Positions 43,268 to 55,411 are shown, counted from the first letter of the stretch. The stretch is DNA of 64,000 nt from Tremella fuciformis (GCA_032768795.1 CP136492.1:1860001-1924000); one strand, 5' to 3'. Numbers and translations: made by a program. Notes: generated by a model not told the origin, from the sequence alone.

Positions 43268-46200
43268 TCATGCTACAGCTCTGTGGTTTAGATGAAGCCC
43301 TCCGATGTGATAATTTTCTCCCAGCAGTGTCTTGCTGATGACAACGATGCGATCGAGTCGCGTTAACAATGCAAATACCAGCACGATACCGTTAGCGTAC
43401 AGCATATACTCGTCAGATTCTAAAACTGAGAGATCAACGACCATTACCAATACGGTCGGGTTTCCCGACTCACCATCTCCCGTTACAGTCGACGGCACAC
43501 CGTCAGCCTCGTAGCCATCGGGCAGATTCCAGCCCTGCAAATTGCCTTTGCGCTCCGGGGTCAGCGCGTGGTCATCTTCGTCGAGCCGAACGGTCACCTA
43601 CAAAACGCTCTACAAGGGGCGCCGGAGTGATTTGCGGCAACGCGAAACCCGACCGAAGCGACGTCGAGCAGATGCTGACCACAGCCAATATGTCCCCTAA
43701 GAACAAGAAATCGGAAAGTTTGGTCCTCTCGAAAAGAGCTTTTCGCCATGCTTGGTCCATCTGACACAGCGTGTGGTGTAATTGAGATAACAGACTGAGG
43801 AGCTCTTGACAGGTCTGCAACAAGGCCTGTGCTCGTCAGTGATGTCGTCGCGGGCATACTAACGTCATATTTTTCCCTCGGCCACCGACCCCTTATGGAA
43901 TACTCGTATGCAGCCGACGTCTGCTGAGAGCTAAGTTTTTGAAGTTTGGTGCGCCAAGCGAGAAGCTTGTGTTGCAGTTCCTTATCCTCTTGTCCGGATT
44001 GATGATCCCCGTTGGCGTGGGAGAGGATATCGCAGAATATGTCCCCGGAAGCCGCTATGGCTCGCGCATAAGTGGACCTTATCGCCTTCTTGCCCGAGAA
44101 AGCGGGAGGCACTACGGATAAGACGATTGTGACCCTCTGTCAACACCCACCATAAGCAAATATCCAGGCGGCAGTGATTCCGATAATCACGGCAACAAAT
44201 CGCCTCCAGGCCGTTGACCAACCGGGGGCAGCATAGGTGAAAGGACCAATACTGCCCTCGACCCAAGACTCAAAAGTCAATGCACACCACCTCTTCTCAG
44301 CGCGACACTTACATAGCCTATGAAATCAGTGACAGCACACCGCATGAAGTGATCTCCTCACCCAGGACGACAGAGAAAGTGACGGGGGTCAGAAAGGCGA
44401 TGGGCGAGGAGTTGGGATAATGAACGCGGAAAAACGCCATAGGCAGAAAGACCACCGCGCAAGTGGCGGCGAAGCCGTACTACTCCTCAGTAACAAAACG
44501 CATTGCTCAGCAAGAACACATACAGCATTACCAGAACCACGGCCGTTCCCGATGTACCTGTACGCTCAGCACCATCGAGGGGATGAACTCACCAGACAGC
44601 CAGGCCCGTGGCACACCCCCAGAAAGAGCTGATACACCTGGCGATCCATCCCGCGGTTGTCTCCCCCTCTTGTGTCAGCTTCGGCGCAATTCCAACCTGT
44701 TGAAGACAAACAGCAAAGACAGCGAAAGCTTCGACTGATTAGCATGTTCTTAAAACATGTCTCGAGTGGCATTGCTCACTGAGTTGCACCCTCATGATGA
44801 GCGATAGCGCCAAGTAGATGAAGACCACTTACATGAAGATACACCAAATCCCGCGATTGTAATAAAAGAATGAAGCAGAAGAGCTGGAGACTCAGCCCGT
44901 ATACGTGATCAGTGGCGCGGTGAAGCATGACACGCACACGAACCAGTTCGGCAAGCTGACAAGGGCCGTAAGGATGCTCGCCTTGACAGCATACATCAAG
45001 CTCCGACTGGTGAGCGGATCCAACAAGTGTGAAAGGCGAGACAACCCGGCCAGAATTCCGTTCTGGAAAGGCTCATACTCGGGTTGACGGGAGATGGCTT
45101 GACCCAGCAGATCTTCATCCTCGCTGCGATCAAAAACATCTATCTGCTCAGCAATCCCGATATATTCTGGCTGCAACTCACTCTCGACATCGGGACCTGA
45201 GATGTCACTCCCAGCTTGAGATATCCGTGGAGACCAGTGCTCGTACCAGGCCAATGGGCGAGGAAACCGCAATTTCTTTGGCGGCTGCGTTCGACTTATC
45301 TCGCACATCTGTTGCAAAAGAGCCACGGCAGCGTTGCTAAATTCGATCTGTGATCAATAGAAGCACTGACGCGCCAACGACTGACTTGCCAGGTTTTGCT
45401 GTCCCACGAAATTCTGGAAAAGGGCCCGATAGTGTTTCTGACGAGGTCAGCAAAAAACGTTGTTCGATGATCACTGACCGATTGCATCCGGGCCTCAACC
45501 AAGGTATTTCGATAGATTGGGTCGAAAAGATGCTTGAATGGTCTCACTATGGAGCGCCTGCGCTCTCGGTAAGCGCTGAGGGTCGACTCGAGGTGGCGCA
45601 ATGCGTCCTCAATGGACAGGACAGGATTCTCCTTTTGACGCGGCATGTTCGAGCGCTCTGAGCTGACGAGCCAAGCTCGCGCTGCGCGGAGCGAGTCTCG
45701 GACGCTAGTGACGAGCTGGACAGATGCTTGCGAAATGAGTTGAAAGTGTTCTGGAGCACCTTTGCAGTGGCTTACAAGGTCAGCGATTGACTGAATGTCT
45801 CCCCGCAGGACTGACTCGGCGAAAAGCTTTTCGATGTCAATATACCTTCGACTTTCGTATGCGCCAACAGGTTGTAGCTGCTGCGTCCTCCAATAGTCTT
45901 TCAGGGAAAGCTTGCTGCCGCGATGTTCATCGACAACCTTGTTACGATGCCCATGCAATTTCTTCCGAAAGCTTGATCGAGGGAGACGACTGACGTCAAG
46001 ACTACTGCGGTCTCCCTCGTCAGCAGAATCGACGTTGTCGGAGTCGAGTCCAATCTCTTCGTTCTCGTCGGCATTGACAATGGGCGCGTTGCGAATGGAG
46101 GACTCCCGCGAACCTGGATCGTTGAAGACAACGCTGTGGACGGAATATGCCGTAGAGTCGATATGGCTGCGCCTAACATTATTGACTACCATGTCAAAAT

Positions 46201-47678
46201 AGAAAGACAAGCCGTTCGAGCGGCTGCGCAGTGCGTTGACTAGCTGGAAAAGATCCCGCATATCATCGCCGGATAATCGCCCGACGCTGATGTCCACCAG
46301 TAGATAGCGCTGAAGAGACTGTAATGGGCCGATGGGTGCAAGACTCTTGCGAAGCTCATCTCGTATGGCTCGGCACGAGCAAGCCCATTCTTGGACGCGC
46401 TCTTCACCTCGCACCGTTGTATCCTCCATGAAACCAGCTTGTGTCTTGGCAAAAAGGCCCTCGGTGGCATCAAGAGCGGCGATCAACGGATCCAATACAG
46501 CCGGTATTTCTGACCGAAACTTGGAAGTCATCGATTGCGGAAAGACGGCGACGCTGCACAAGATGTTGATGCCGCCCTGGATGGCGAGAGGTTTGATGTA
46601 CGCTACGCCGACCGAGTAGTCTGCGGCTTGGGCGAAATTAGCAATTGTGAGCGTCTCGCCGGCGTCAGCGCAGCCGATTTGCTATTTGAAAATTATGAGC
46701 GTACGACGTCCAAAAATATCGCGCCAAGCACCACGGGAAATGTCATTGGTCCCGGCTGCGTTCGCACTTTGAGCAGCAGCAGCACACCTGCTCCCACTGA
46801 TAGGAAGATCGCGAGAACTATAGCCGACCTTGCCTGGATGAAAGTGCCGTCGTACATCTGCTGTCAGCGCCAGAGCGATTTCGACAGACTCACAATTCGT
46901 GCGCGATACTGTGCGGGGTTGTTTTGCAAGTATGCGCTGTGGTGTCAGTATGACGCCAGTGGAGCAGAAAGACAGATGACAATTTTTCTTCAGCGGCTGC
47001 CACTCGAGTGGGATCGACAGGTAGGCGGACTGCATGCGCGACGAGAATTGCCAGAGTAAGCTGGTGCTGTCAGGGCACTTGATTTCGCATGCCGTCCACT
47101 CACCCATGCCCAGGAAATGGACGCGAAGAGAGCGACGTAGATCCACGACTCGAGTGTCTGGGCCAAAGTCTGCGATGCCGGAATAAGGAATGCAACGAGG
47201 AGCATGAAGTCTACCCCTTCGTGAGTGCAGTCCCGCAACAAAGCCCCGTGTACCGACAGATAGAATTGCCCACTGCCTCCTCGCTTGGACGGACGAGTAA
47301 GATTAGTAAGCCTAGCCAAGCCTGTCGTCAGCTGCTGAGACATTGACGAAGACATCCGAAGCCCACAGCCAGAGCTGTACGCAGAGCAGGCTTCCATTCC
47401 GCGAATGATCGGCCCCAACCCAACACTGCTGCCCATCGGCGAATAATATCAGGCGCTGCGTATGGCTTCCGCTCGGATGCATCGCTATTCGACTGCTGCG
47501 GTTCCTCCTGACCTTGGACTGGGATGTCTTGAAGCTCGTGCTCTGCTCTTGGCTCCTCATGGATTTCAAAGTTCACCCGTCCCCGATGCTGAGGATTGAA
47601 AACTGTGTCTGGCTTCGAGCCCCTCCCACTCGTTGGACCTGGGTCACCGCCACCGTCCCGAGATGGCGATGAGTCCAT
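43268..47678 (-). CDS. Bre4/ArAE-2-type integral membrane protein (FUSC-like)
   Basis: Large multi-exon membrane protein. The N-terminus is disordered (MDSSPSRDGGGDPGPTSGRG), then a first group of membrane segments follows (FMLLVAFLIPASQTL, ARSAIVLAIFLSVGAGVLLL). A long cytosolic middle (45300-46560) has the order LSFYFDMVVNNVRR, SLKDYWRTQQLQP, IDIEKLFAESVLRGD and HLFDPIYRNTL. A second hydrophobic group (43600-44900) comes before the C-terminal domain. This order (ArAE_2_N, middle helical region, FUSC-like segments) matches fungal Bre4, a brefeldin-A-sensitivity protein thought to be an aromatic-acid-exporter relative. The substrate is unknown. ATG at 47678 is chosen because upstream in-frame sequence has no ATG. 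Most internal splice borders were not individually resolved. Confidence 0.78.
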
Positions 47679-47824
47679 AGCGGAAGTCGAGCAAGATGCT
47701 GACGATGAGAGGGAAGAGGGTCTTGCGGTCACCTTCGGTTAGTGGACATGATAGTCAGTTGGATGACAGGTCATCGTCGATGATACGGTTATTCAGGGGG
47801 CGATCACCGGATCTGACACGTGCC

Positions 47825-47834
47825 GGGAACAATT
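47825..47834. repeat. Left target duplication of the TIR element (GGGAACAATT)
   Basis: Exact 10-bp direct repeat with 48155-48164, abutting the inverted repeats on both sides. Confidence 0.85.
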
Positions 47835-48154
47835 GAGCTAATTTCTTAAATACCACCGGCAGCAAATTATATTATCGCAACTAGCACTCTTTTTGCCCGA
47901 AGTTTCTCCAATAACACTCATTAGGAAAAGACATTAGAAAAGTGCGGTGGACATTAGGGGGTTAGGGGCATTAGGGGGTTAGGGGTTTAGGAGGTTAGGG
48001 GTAATGAGATTATTTTCTCTAAGTCGGTTCATTAGCTTTTTTTGTAATGTTTGCGACCGGGACCCCACAAAGTGTTACCGGAGATTACTGTTTCCCAAAG
48101 AGTGCTAATTGTCATAATATTTATTGTAATCGGTGGTATTTAAAAAATTCGCTC
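47835..48154. mobile_element. 320-bp non-autonomous TIR element (MITE) with 10-bp target duplication
   Basis: The left end GAGCTAATTTCTTAAATACC and right end (reverse complement GAGCGAATTTTTTAAATACC) form imperfect inverted repeats. These continue for about 105 bp, including matching AGCACTCTTT blocks. The direct repeat GGGAACAATT flanks the element at 47825-47834 and 48155-48164. Arms are AT-rich, unlike the surrounding genes. There is no ORF of note. A 9-11 bp duplication is typical of Mutator-like transposases, so a MULE-mobilised MITE is the best guess. It lies between the 5' end of the Bre4-like gene and the 3' end of the JJJ1-SRR1 gene. Confidence 0.82.
47954..48001 (+). repeat. Interstitial telomere-like repeat, six degenerate TTAGGGG units
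   Basis: Units TTAGGGGG, TTAGGGG(CA), TTAGGGGG, TTAGGGG, TTTAGGAGG and TTAGGGG follow each other. They resemble the G-rich telomere repeat of Tremellomycetes (TTAGGG with three to five G). They lie in the centre of the TIR element between its two AT-rich arms, so they are probably carried by it rather than being a chromosome-end relic. Confidence 0.85.
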
Positions 48155-48164
48155 GGGAACAATT
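48155..48164. repeat. Right target duplication of the TIR element (GGGAACAATT)
   Basis: Exact copy of 47825-47834. Confidence 0.85.
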
Positions 48165-48259
48165 TGGGTACGTATCAGGCACGCCGATCTGCGATGATCT
48201 ACGAGTACAACAGATTGATGGATGGTCTACCATGCGCTCGTGTCAACTCGTGTCGTATT

Positions 48260-51200
48260 CTATATGTCTCTGATCTCCGAGGACTCCAAACGTTCAATAG
48301 GGGGCAAGGGTGTGTCCCAATCGACAGCGTCGACATTCTCGGCTGGCAGCCACTGCACGCCGAGTGAGAGCAATGCTCGTGCGAAGCCCGGCAGGTTGGT
48401 GTCTGGTAGTATCGACAGAGGCAGCCACCGCGTCTGGGGAACTAGGAGTGTAAGAGGAATACGAAATGCGCATGATGAGTCCCGACCTACCGATCCTAGA
48501 CAACGTACCGTCCTTCGGCTCGCGGTGAGCCCCTGTCTTGCCTTTGCGTTTTCGTTTCGGTTTTTCGAATGGCTCGTCCAGGCGCGCCGGACTGACAGCT
48601 TCTTCTCTCCTAGTCAGATTCGCGTCGTACTCCGCGAGATCGTTGCCAAGCAGTAAATAACGCGGGCTTTGACCTAGGCGAGGAGTGAAATTGGCAGCGA
48701 GAAACTCCTCGTACAACTCTTTTGGGCAATGAGGCATATACACTAGGTAAGAGCACCGTATGTCAAGAACATGGCGTCCGCTCTGCGTGAATATCAGCTG
48801 AAACACAGCAAAGTGAGTATAGTCTGCACTCGCCTTGTTCTCCTTCAGCACCGTCAGGCCGAGCTCTTGCAGCACTTTGCGATCGCCAGCGTCCCATTGT
48901 GGGTCGTATATCTCGACCGAATCCGTTGCAATCTCGCATCATTAGCACATTTCGATAGGAGCAGGTGACTCGGCGGGAAGGCCTCACTTTGAACTGATCT
49001 ATAAGCTCCAACAAAAGACCCATTTGGACTTGAGCGCTTCGATCGGTGAGAACCTTGCCGATACCGAGACATAGGCAGCGATCGATGCCAGGAGGAGTTG
49101 GCCGGACATGGCCTTCATCCGCGTCCAATGCAATACTGAGTTTCTCAAGATAGTCTATCTAGTCAGTCAGATCAAAGGGGTTGCGATCTCGTGACCTTGC
49201 CAAGCTACACCCCATTTCTCGATCATCTTCGTCCGTTTTTCTCGGATACCCGCAACGGCAGATTGAATTGCCGCATCGCTGACATCGAATACCAAATCGT
49301 CTTTGCCTCTTCGTCCCTTGGCACCTATAGCTTTCTTCCCTCTTACAGGAATGAAGTCGCCTCGTTTCCGAAGTTTTTCTTCCTGCTGCGCCGAAGTGTC
49401 TCTCGGTCCTTCCGCCGTCCGCGCGATCTTCCTGGCTTCACGCATCGCAATCTTGAGAGCCTCTCTTTTCGCTTCTTCCTCGGCCTTTTTCCGCGCCTCC
49501 CGAGCTCGTCGCTTGTCCCTTTTGGTTGCTCCGGTAGGCCCCGAACCCTCCTCCAGCTCATCATTTTGAGGTGCACGGCTTGCCGGAAGAGGGCTCGATG
49601 GTTTTGAAAATCCGTTGGCCTGGTCGGCAACTGAGCCAGGCGGTGTCGAGTCCGATGCCAATTCAGCCACACTGCTTTGATGAGCTCTCTCGTCATGAGC
49701 CCATCCGGAGACTTACGTGAGATGCTGGTCGAGACTATTACTCATCGAGAGTTCGTTAAGCTGCTCTTCGATTTCCGCGTAGTCTGACAGGGATTCGTGC
49801 ACCGCTTCAGTCTCTGTTGCGGAGGGCTCCACGTCCGGCGAGAGATATAGACGCTCGTCGTCCGCCTGCATATCCCTTTTCAGTCTTAACTCGATGTGAG
49901 CTGATCTGACCAGCGTCCTGATGTGCAACACACCTCCAAACCGACTGCTTATGCTTCTTGCTTCTTTCATGATTTTGCCAACTCGCCTCACTTTGAAACG
50001 TCTTTGCGCATGCCACGCATTCCAGAAATTCGCCTGCTCGTAAAGCCGTTCCATCCTGCGCCGGCTCCTCCTGCTCCTCCTCACTCGAATCGCTGGCCTC
50101 TACCTTCTGCCAGTCTTGTTCAACATAGTCCGCAGCAGCCTGAAGACGGGCCTGCTCGCGTTTGCGATCAGCCGTGCGTTGGGCCTGTGAAGCGGCAGAT
50201 CGAACGTCACTTTGGCCTGGCCGACCTTGTGAAGTTTCGGCTCGTTTGCGCTGCGCATGATTTTGGAACAGCTTGAACCGAGGATCGCGGTGCTGAACGA
50301 ATAAAGCAAGTTGCTGGCTTCAGCACCGTCTGAGCCACAGTTACGCACCCTGACAGTATCGTTGTACTCTTTGCGATATTCATCTCTCACTTTCTTGTTC
50401 CCCTTCTCCATAAGTCGACGGATGTTGCGGTCCTCGCCTCTTTCAACATCCCACTTGCCCACCCATTCGAAGCGCTTGGCGGTAGAGAACTGTGACCACC
50501 CCGTGTAGAAGTCCCGAGCCCACATGTGGGCCTCTCTCTCGCTCCTGGTGGACCCAGCCGGTGGTGCGTAGCTAGTCTCAGAGTTTCCAAAGCCCGGATA
50601 AATCGGTGTCGAATCGCCTGGCAAGGTATGGAGCTGCTCGTCTTGGGCTAACAATGCGAAGAGGTTTCGATAGACAGAGTAAAATCCCTGTATCTCAGCA
50701 AGACTCGAGCTTGCAGCTCTCACCTCAGTGCTGTCGTCCATTCGCTTGGCTAATTTCGGGTCGAAGAAGCGCAGCAGCTGCTCCAGACGGACACCGGGAT
50801 CACCGGCACGCCGACGGTTTAACTTGGACTTTGGGTCATGCGCCGCTGAGTCACCCGATCTCACATGGTCGAAAACGTCGTTGTCTGTCGTGGCGACAAA
50901 AGCGTTGCGATGAGAGTCATAGAACGCTCGTTCCTGTCATTAGCCACCGCCAATGTCCGCGAGCAGTGGAGACCTACGTTAGGATCGCTCAAGATCTGCT
51001 CTTAAGCCCAAGACATCACTGCGATACCAGTTGAAAGGAATGGCGTACCTCGTATGCTTGCTGTAGATCCGCGAATATCTTGGTGGCCTCCTCGGTACGG
51101 TGCGGATTCTTGTCCGGATGGTTGATGAGCTGATGCGTAAGTCCGAACCAACGCTTCTGCTGCCGTATATTGGACGCACTGCTAGCTTGCGATATGAGCG

Positions 51201-51362
51201 CTTAAGACCCGTCAGCAACAGTTCCTCTTGCTCGATGCGCATTCTGCCAACCTTTATTTCGTCTGATGTAGCGTCTTCATTGATTTGTAGGAGCTCATAG
51301 TAATCGGGCGGCCCAGCCTCAGTCGAGGCTGCGTCAGCATTTCTCGACTGGTCACTGCCCAT
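48260..51362 (-). CDS. JJJ1: Jjj1-type DnaJ protein whose frame continues into an SRR1-like domain (possible fusion)
   Basis: The N-terminal J domain (DYYELLQINEDATSDEIK, RSYRKLAV, HPDKN) is followed by the Jjj1/DNAJC21 middle (FYTGWSQFSTAKRFEWVGKW, RNIRRLMEKGNKKVRDEY) and a C2H2 finger (ACAKTFQSEASWQNHERSKK). Jjj1 works with Hsp70 on late cytosolic 60S maturation. A 42-nt intron (gtaagtctcc to catcaaag, near 49680-49725) joins LDQHLT in frame to SVAELASDS and a Lys/Arg/Glu-rich region. The same exon leads through GKDDLVFDVSDAAIQSAV and another intron into an SRR1-like domain: CLCLGIGKVLTDRSAQVQMG, LLELIDQFK, KVLQELGLTVLKENKASADY, YMPHCPKELYEEFLAANF, YLLLGNDLAEY. It stops at 48260. If the 49.7-kb intron is not spliced, Jjj1 ends HLT there and SRR1 starts separately near 49670 or 49460. 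The usual last zinc finger of Jjj1 was not found. Confidence 0.8.
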
Positions 51363-51855
51363 CTTGGAGTCGCCTAGGCTATCTGCCCCTCGATTTCGTA
51401 TTCAAGGTCATGAGGACCGTCTTGGTGGTTGGACGGAGTCACTCAGAGAGTGTGTAGAGCCCGATTGCATTGTCGTAAAGAAATCTCGAACGCATGGCTG
51501 GGTGAGATTACGTAATAGACACGTGAGATAGCGGGACTGTGCGCGTAGATTGATGCACTCTTTGGTCAACATATGGTATTCTGACCATTCCCGCACAGAT
51601 CCGCATTATCTTCGAAGCCGGAGTCATTCATCCTCTTTCGAAGCTCGGAATTGTACTGGCCAGCGACAATCGAGACTGGCAGAGGGGAATTACGGGTCCT
51701 CTGGTGACCCAATCTCCTATAGTCATTCCACGCTACATGTTCGACCGTTGTCACTGCCAGCCCTAGGCAAGCAGAATCGATCTCAGTATCGCTTGCTTTC
51801 CTTGCAGACCGCTGCTACACACCATACAGGCCGATATCTCCACTGCTCAACCATC
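51363..51855. promoter_or_regulatory. Shared divergent promoter region of JJJ1 and SPG1
   Basis: 493 bp between two oppositely oriented start regions. Short open frames occur but none has a domain. No specific factor site could be named with confidence. Confidence 0.6.
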
Positions 51856-52831
51856 ATGGCAGAGCAAGGCTACCTCTCCTCAGGTTCCGGAAGTGGGAGA
51901 GTGTCTGGTGGCGAGAGCGGCGATCGCAATGCGTGAGCTGTGATGACGTTTCTCCGTTCATAGGATCTCGCCCCGGCCATAGGATCTCGCCTCAACCGAT
52001 TGTCCTCGTTGGATGAGCTGAACCACAGGATTGTTCTAAAAGTGGGCATGGTCGGCGATTCACAAATTGGAAAGACATCGCTCATGGTCAAATATGTGGA
52101 GGGTAGCTTCGAGTGAGCTCTGGTCGACTGACGGAAATGATTAACTCACTTCATGTAGTGAGGATTATATCCAGACGCTCGGGGTCAATTTCATGGAGAA
52201 GACTATCAGCATTCGGAACACAGAGATTACTTTCTCGGTGAGATTTAGCTTCTGTCGGCGTCGTGCTCGCCCCTGATGTTGCAGATATGGGATCTCGGCG
52301 GCCAGCGGGAGTTCGTCTCGATGTTGCCACTGGTCTGCAATGATGCGGTGGCCATTCTATTCATGTTCGATCTCACACGAAAAGCGACACTAAACAGCGT
52401 CAAGGAATGGTATCGTCAAGCCAGGGGTTTCAACAAGGTGCGTATGGGCCCAAAACTAGCTCGCTGATGGTGCAGACGGCCATACCTGTGCTCATCGGAA
52501 CGAAATACGACACATATGCTACTCTTCCCAGAGAAGAGCAAGACGAGATCACCAGACAGGCGAAGCGCTTTTCGAAAGCGATGCACGCACCGATTGTGAG
52601 CCGAGAATGCGTGACTGAAAATCCGGAGCAGCCCCGGCTGAAGCAACGCAGATCTTCTGCTCCACGTCACATTCGATCAATGTACAGAAAATCTTCAAAA
52701 TCGTACTGGCAAAAGCTTTCGATCTCAAGGTCAGGCCAGGATCCTAAAATGGTGTCGTTGCTGACCAGCAGTGCGTGATACCGGAAATAGACAGTCCTGG
52801 GGAGCCGATATTACTATACGAGTCAGTATGA
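51856..52831 (+). CDS. SPG1: Septum-promoting small GTPase Spg1/Tem1
   Basis: Ras-superfamily GTPase that triggers the septation/mitotic-exit network. Motifs: P-loop GMVGDSQIGKTSLMVKYVEG, switch region DEDYIQTLGVNFMEKTISI, WDLGGQREF, IGTKYD (the G4 position, NKxD-like) and the C-terminal PEIDSPGEPILLYESV. These, especially GDSQIGKTSLM and GEPILLY, separate Spg1/Tem1 from Ras, Rho and Rab. There are several introns of about 40-75 nt. The start is unclear. ATG at 51856 (MAEQGYLSSG) needs the weak donor G|gtggcg near 51917 to stay in frame. The strong donor GC|gtgagc at 51933 would instead need ATG at 51929, making the first ATG a uORF. The acceptor region carries a duplicated TAGGATCTCGCC. Stop at 52829-52831. 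Confidence 0.9.
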
Positions 52832-53140
52832 CGACAGCTGAGCCCTACCCAATCCGACAATCTGTTGCTGGACCGTTTTGCCATCCTAAGGGCACAGACT
52901 TGCTCTGTAGACATATCAGTCGGATTGCACGAGATGCACAAATCCATGTCCCCCACGTGTCAGCGCCAAGGGCAGAGATCCTCTGGGATAAAGAGTGGTG
53001 ATCGGAGCGATGAACAAGAAAAATCAGTCTCGACACAGCTTACGTAACATCTGCCTAAGCACCGAACCGTCTCTCTGTATGCAATATGGCATTGCTCACG
53101 ACAGTACCCAATTGGCCAAGCAGCTGCATATTGACTTTCG
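52832..53140. other. Intergenic region between SPG1 and the Mmc1-like gene
   Basis: About 310 bp holding the SPG1 3' end and the promoter of the next same-strand gene. Nothing else is seen. Confidence 0.55.
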
Positions 53141-55376
53141 ATGGCTCGACGCCTTAGCGTGAGCCGCCCAGTCAATGCTGCAGCCTTTGCAAGGCTCGAC
53201 TTGCATCTATCATGCCTCGCACATCACCTTATACTCGTGTCCCGACGTCGAGCGCACCCGTCACTGTTTCAACCTCAATCACGTCGTCATGCGGTGACAG
53301 AAGCCAGTCCAGTCCAGCAACCAAAGAGAGTCAGGGTCTTCTCGAAACAGGAGTCCCTCACCTCTTCGCAGGCAGAGACACAGCCAGTACTGGAAGCATT
53401 GCGTTCGGTACATCGACTTCTGAAAGGGGATGTTGGAGGACCAAGCGTTTGGGAGGAACGTCTGTCCCTTGCTCAGCTTGATGTACAGTCCAATAGACCA
53501 ATCAGAATCGGTGGTAGGTAATCTTGAGCGCTTCAATGTTGAACTGAAGCCCCCCTCAGTCTTCGGCGAACCGACGGCTTGTCCACGTGAACTCGTGGAT
53601 GCTCTCGTCATCGACCCATTGCGGGATAACGAAGCGGTTCGCGGTATGCTACAGGAGCGTATGGGTCAGAGAGGCCACGTATACAGATTCAGGTCAGCTG
53701 CACCCCTAGTCAGTCAAAGAGTCGCTCAGGGCATCAGACATGCCGACACACCCGTTGTGTCGGGTTTTAGCTTCGAATTGCCGTCAACTTGGCTCGAAGA
53801 GATCAACGCGGACATTGTCGAGGTGAACAGTCAGTGGAGCGTCGGAACCATGCGGAAGATAATGAGAGCTGAGCAATAAGGCACTGAGGAGGATGACATC
53901 CTCTCGAACTTGCTGCGGACAGACTTGCTACTTTTGGTTGTCGATCCTATCCTACTGCTCAAGACGCCAACACTTGAGCGGATAATGCGTTCGATGTCCG
54001 GCCGCAAAGTCATACACATCGCAGTCAACGGGCATCTGCCTCCTGGGTCCACTCACGCCGATATCGAGACTCAGCTCGGAACGCAATGCCGCCAATTCGC
54101 TCCAAAAGGCTTAGTTCCTGCCGTATCCTTTGTCAACAGCACGGCGGCTTGGTCAGCGCAGGCACTGCTAATGGGCGCACTCGAATCCCAGCAAAAGTCA
54201 AGTTCAACTCGTTCGCATGCTTTCGAACATTTCCAAACGGCATTCCTTGCGTCAAGACTGGGCCATTTGCAGACTTCTGTCGCGAACTCAATCAGCCAGC
54301 ATAAACCCTCTGTCAAACGCACGGCTATGGGCACGGCACAACTTGCACTCGACTACATCGACGAGGTCGTAGCTCGAGATCGACGCACAGTCAGTCAAGC
54401 TACAAGGGCAATCGACCGCTTGGTCGCTGTCACCGAGTCCATTGTCGGAAGAGCCAATGACTTGGCACGTTACGAAAGCATGTCAGCCGGTGCAACGGCT
54501 GCAGACCCCTATAGAGGGGCTCGATCGCGCGTCTTGCAAGATCTTGGATCGAAACTGTCGTTCTTCAACCTGATAGCGTTAGGCCGAGCAGACGATGTCC
54601 GGCCCATATTGGATCGGGCCATTGAAGCCGACGCGGATTCAGATGTGATGCTTATGGTTCGCATTTTGCGTCAACATCGGACGGGGCTGACCACAGCTTA
54701 CTTTCAATGGCGGCCGGCTTGTCGGCTTGCAAGCAGAGGCCGCGTCGGAAACAGAGGCGACGTTGGCAAGTCTAGCGAGGCTCAGGGTAGCCGAAGCCCC
54801 AAACCATTCGATTCTCTCCTCGGTGCTGAAAAACAAGGTCGAAGCTTTCGCGACCACCACTCCGAGTCTGGCTGCCGCAGATTTTGTCGCACCGCTTCAA
54901 GCTCGGCGACAGCAGATCGCTAGCGTGATAATGCCTCAACTCCGAACTGCGGCTTTCAGAGTCAGTGTGCTGTCGTATACGGGCGCGTTTGCGGGGTCGT
55001 GCATATCCTGGGCCGTTGCCGTACCGCCTGTGGAGCTGATACAACCCGGAACTGCTCTTGGACTCGGTCTGCTCTCTATCGTCAGCTTCATGTCGCTGGG
55101 CCAGAGATTGTGGCAGCGAGCCCAGCGGTCATTCTGGACAGATTGGAACAGAACAGCGCTTTCGGCATCGGAAGATTTATCCGTCAGTTCTCTCGTGATC
55201 GCGTGGCAAAGTCATAGCATTGACATATCAAGGAGCATGCTCAGGACATCATTAATTCTGCTATAGTAGCACTTCCACGCTTTGCAGCCCAACAATTGCG
55301 GGACATGACCGTTGAAAGACAAGCTCGTCTCGATGATTTAACATCCCAAACCACGAGGTTACGCGAGCGAATTTAA
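53141..55376 (+). CDS. Mmc1-like mitochondrial membrane protein (degenerate dynamin-like GTPase fold)
   Basis: Multi-exon gene. The first 60 residues are Arg-rich and lack acids (MARRLSVSRPVNAAAFARLD), resembling a mitochondrial presequence. An intron (gtaggtaatc to cccctcag) joins IRIG to VFGEPTACPRELVDALVIDP. A second (gtcagtggag to gcaataag) joins VNS to TEEDDILSNLLRTDLLLLVV. Helical sequence follows, then hydrophobic segments (VLSYTGAFAGSCISWAVAV, ALGLGLLSIVSFMSLGQRLW), SFWTDWNRT, and after a last intron EHAQDIINSAIVALPRFAAQ ending QTTRLRERI. The layout resembles fungal Mmc1 proteins, linked to mitochondrial inner-membrane organisation, whose N-terminal GTPase-like domain lacks a normal P-loop. 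The name is tentative; the gene itself is well supported. Convergent with the mitochondrial AAA ATPase, with 35 bp between the coding ends. Confidence 0.7.
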
Positions 55377-55411
55377 GGACAATATCTGTGCTTATGCAAC
55401 ACCATGAGGGT

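Noticed and set aside
47954..48001. Telomere-like block taken as a chromosome end or ancient fusion point
   Set aside because: It is short, flanked by normal genes on both sides and lies inside a TIR element with a target duplication.
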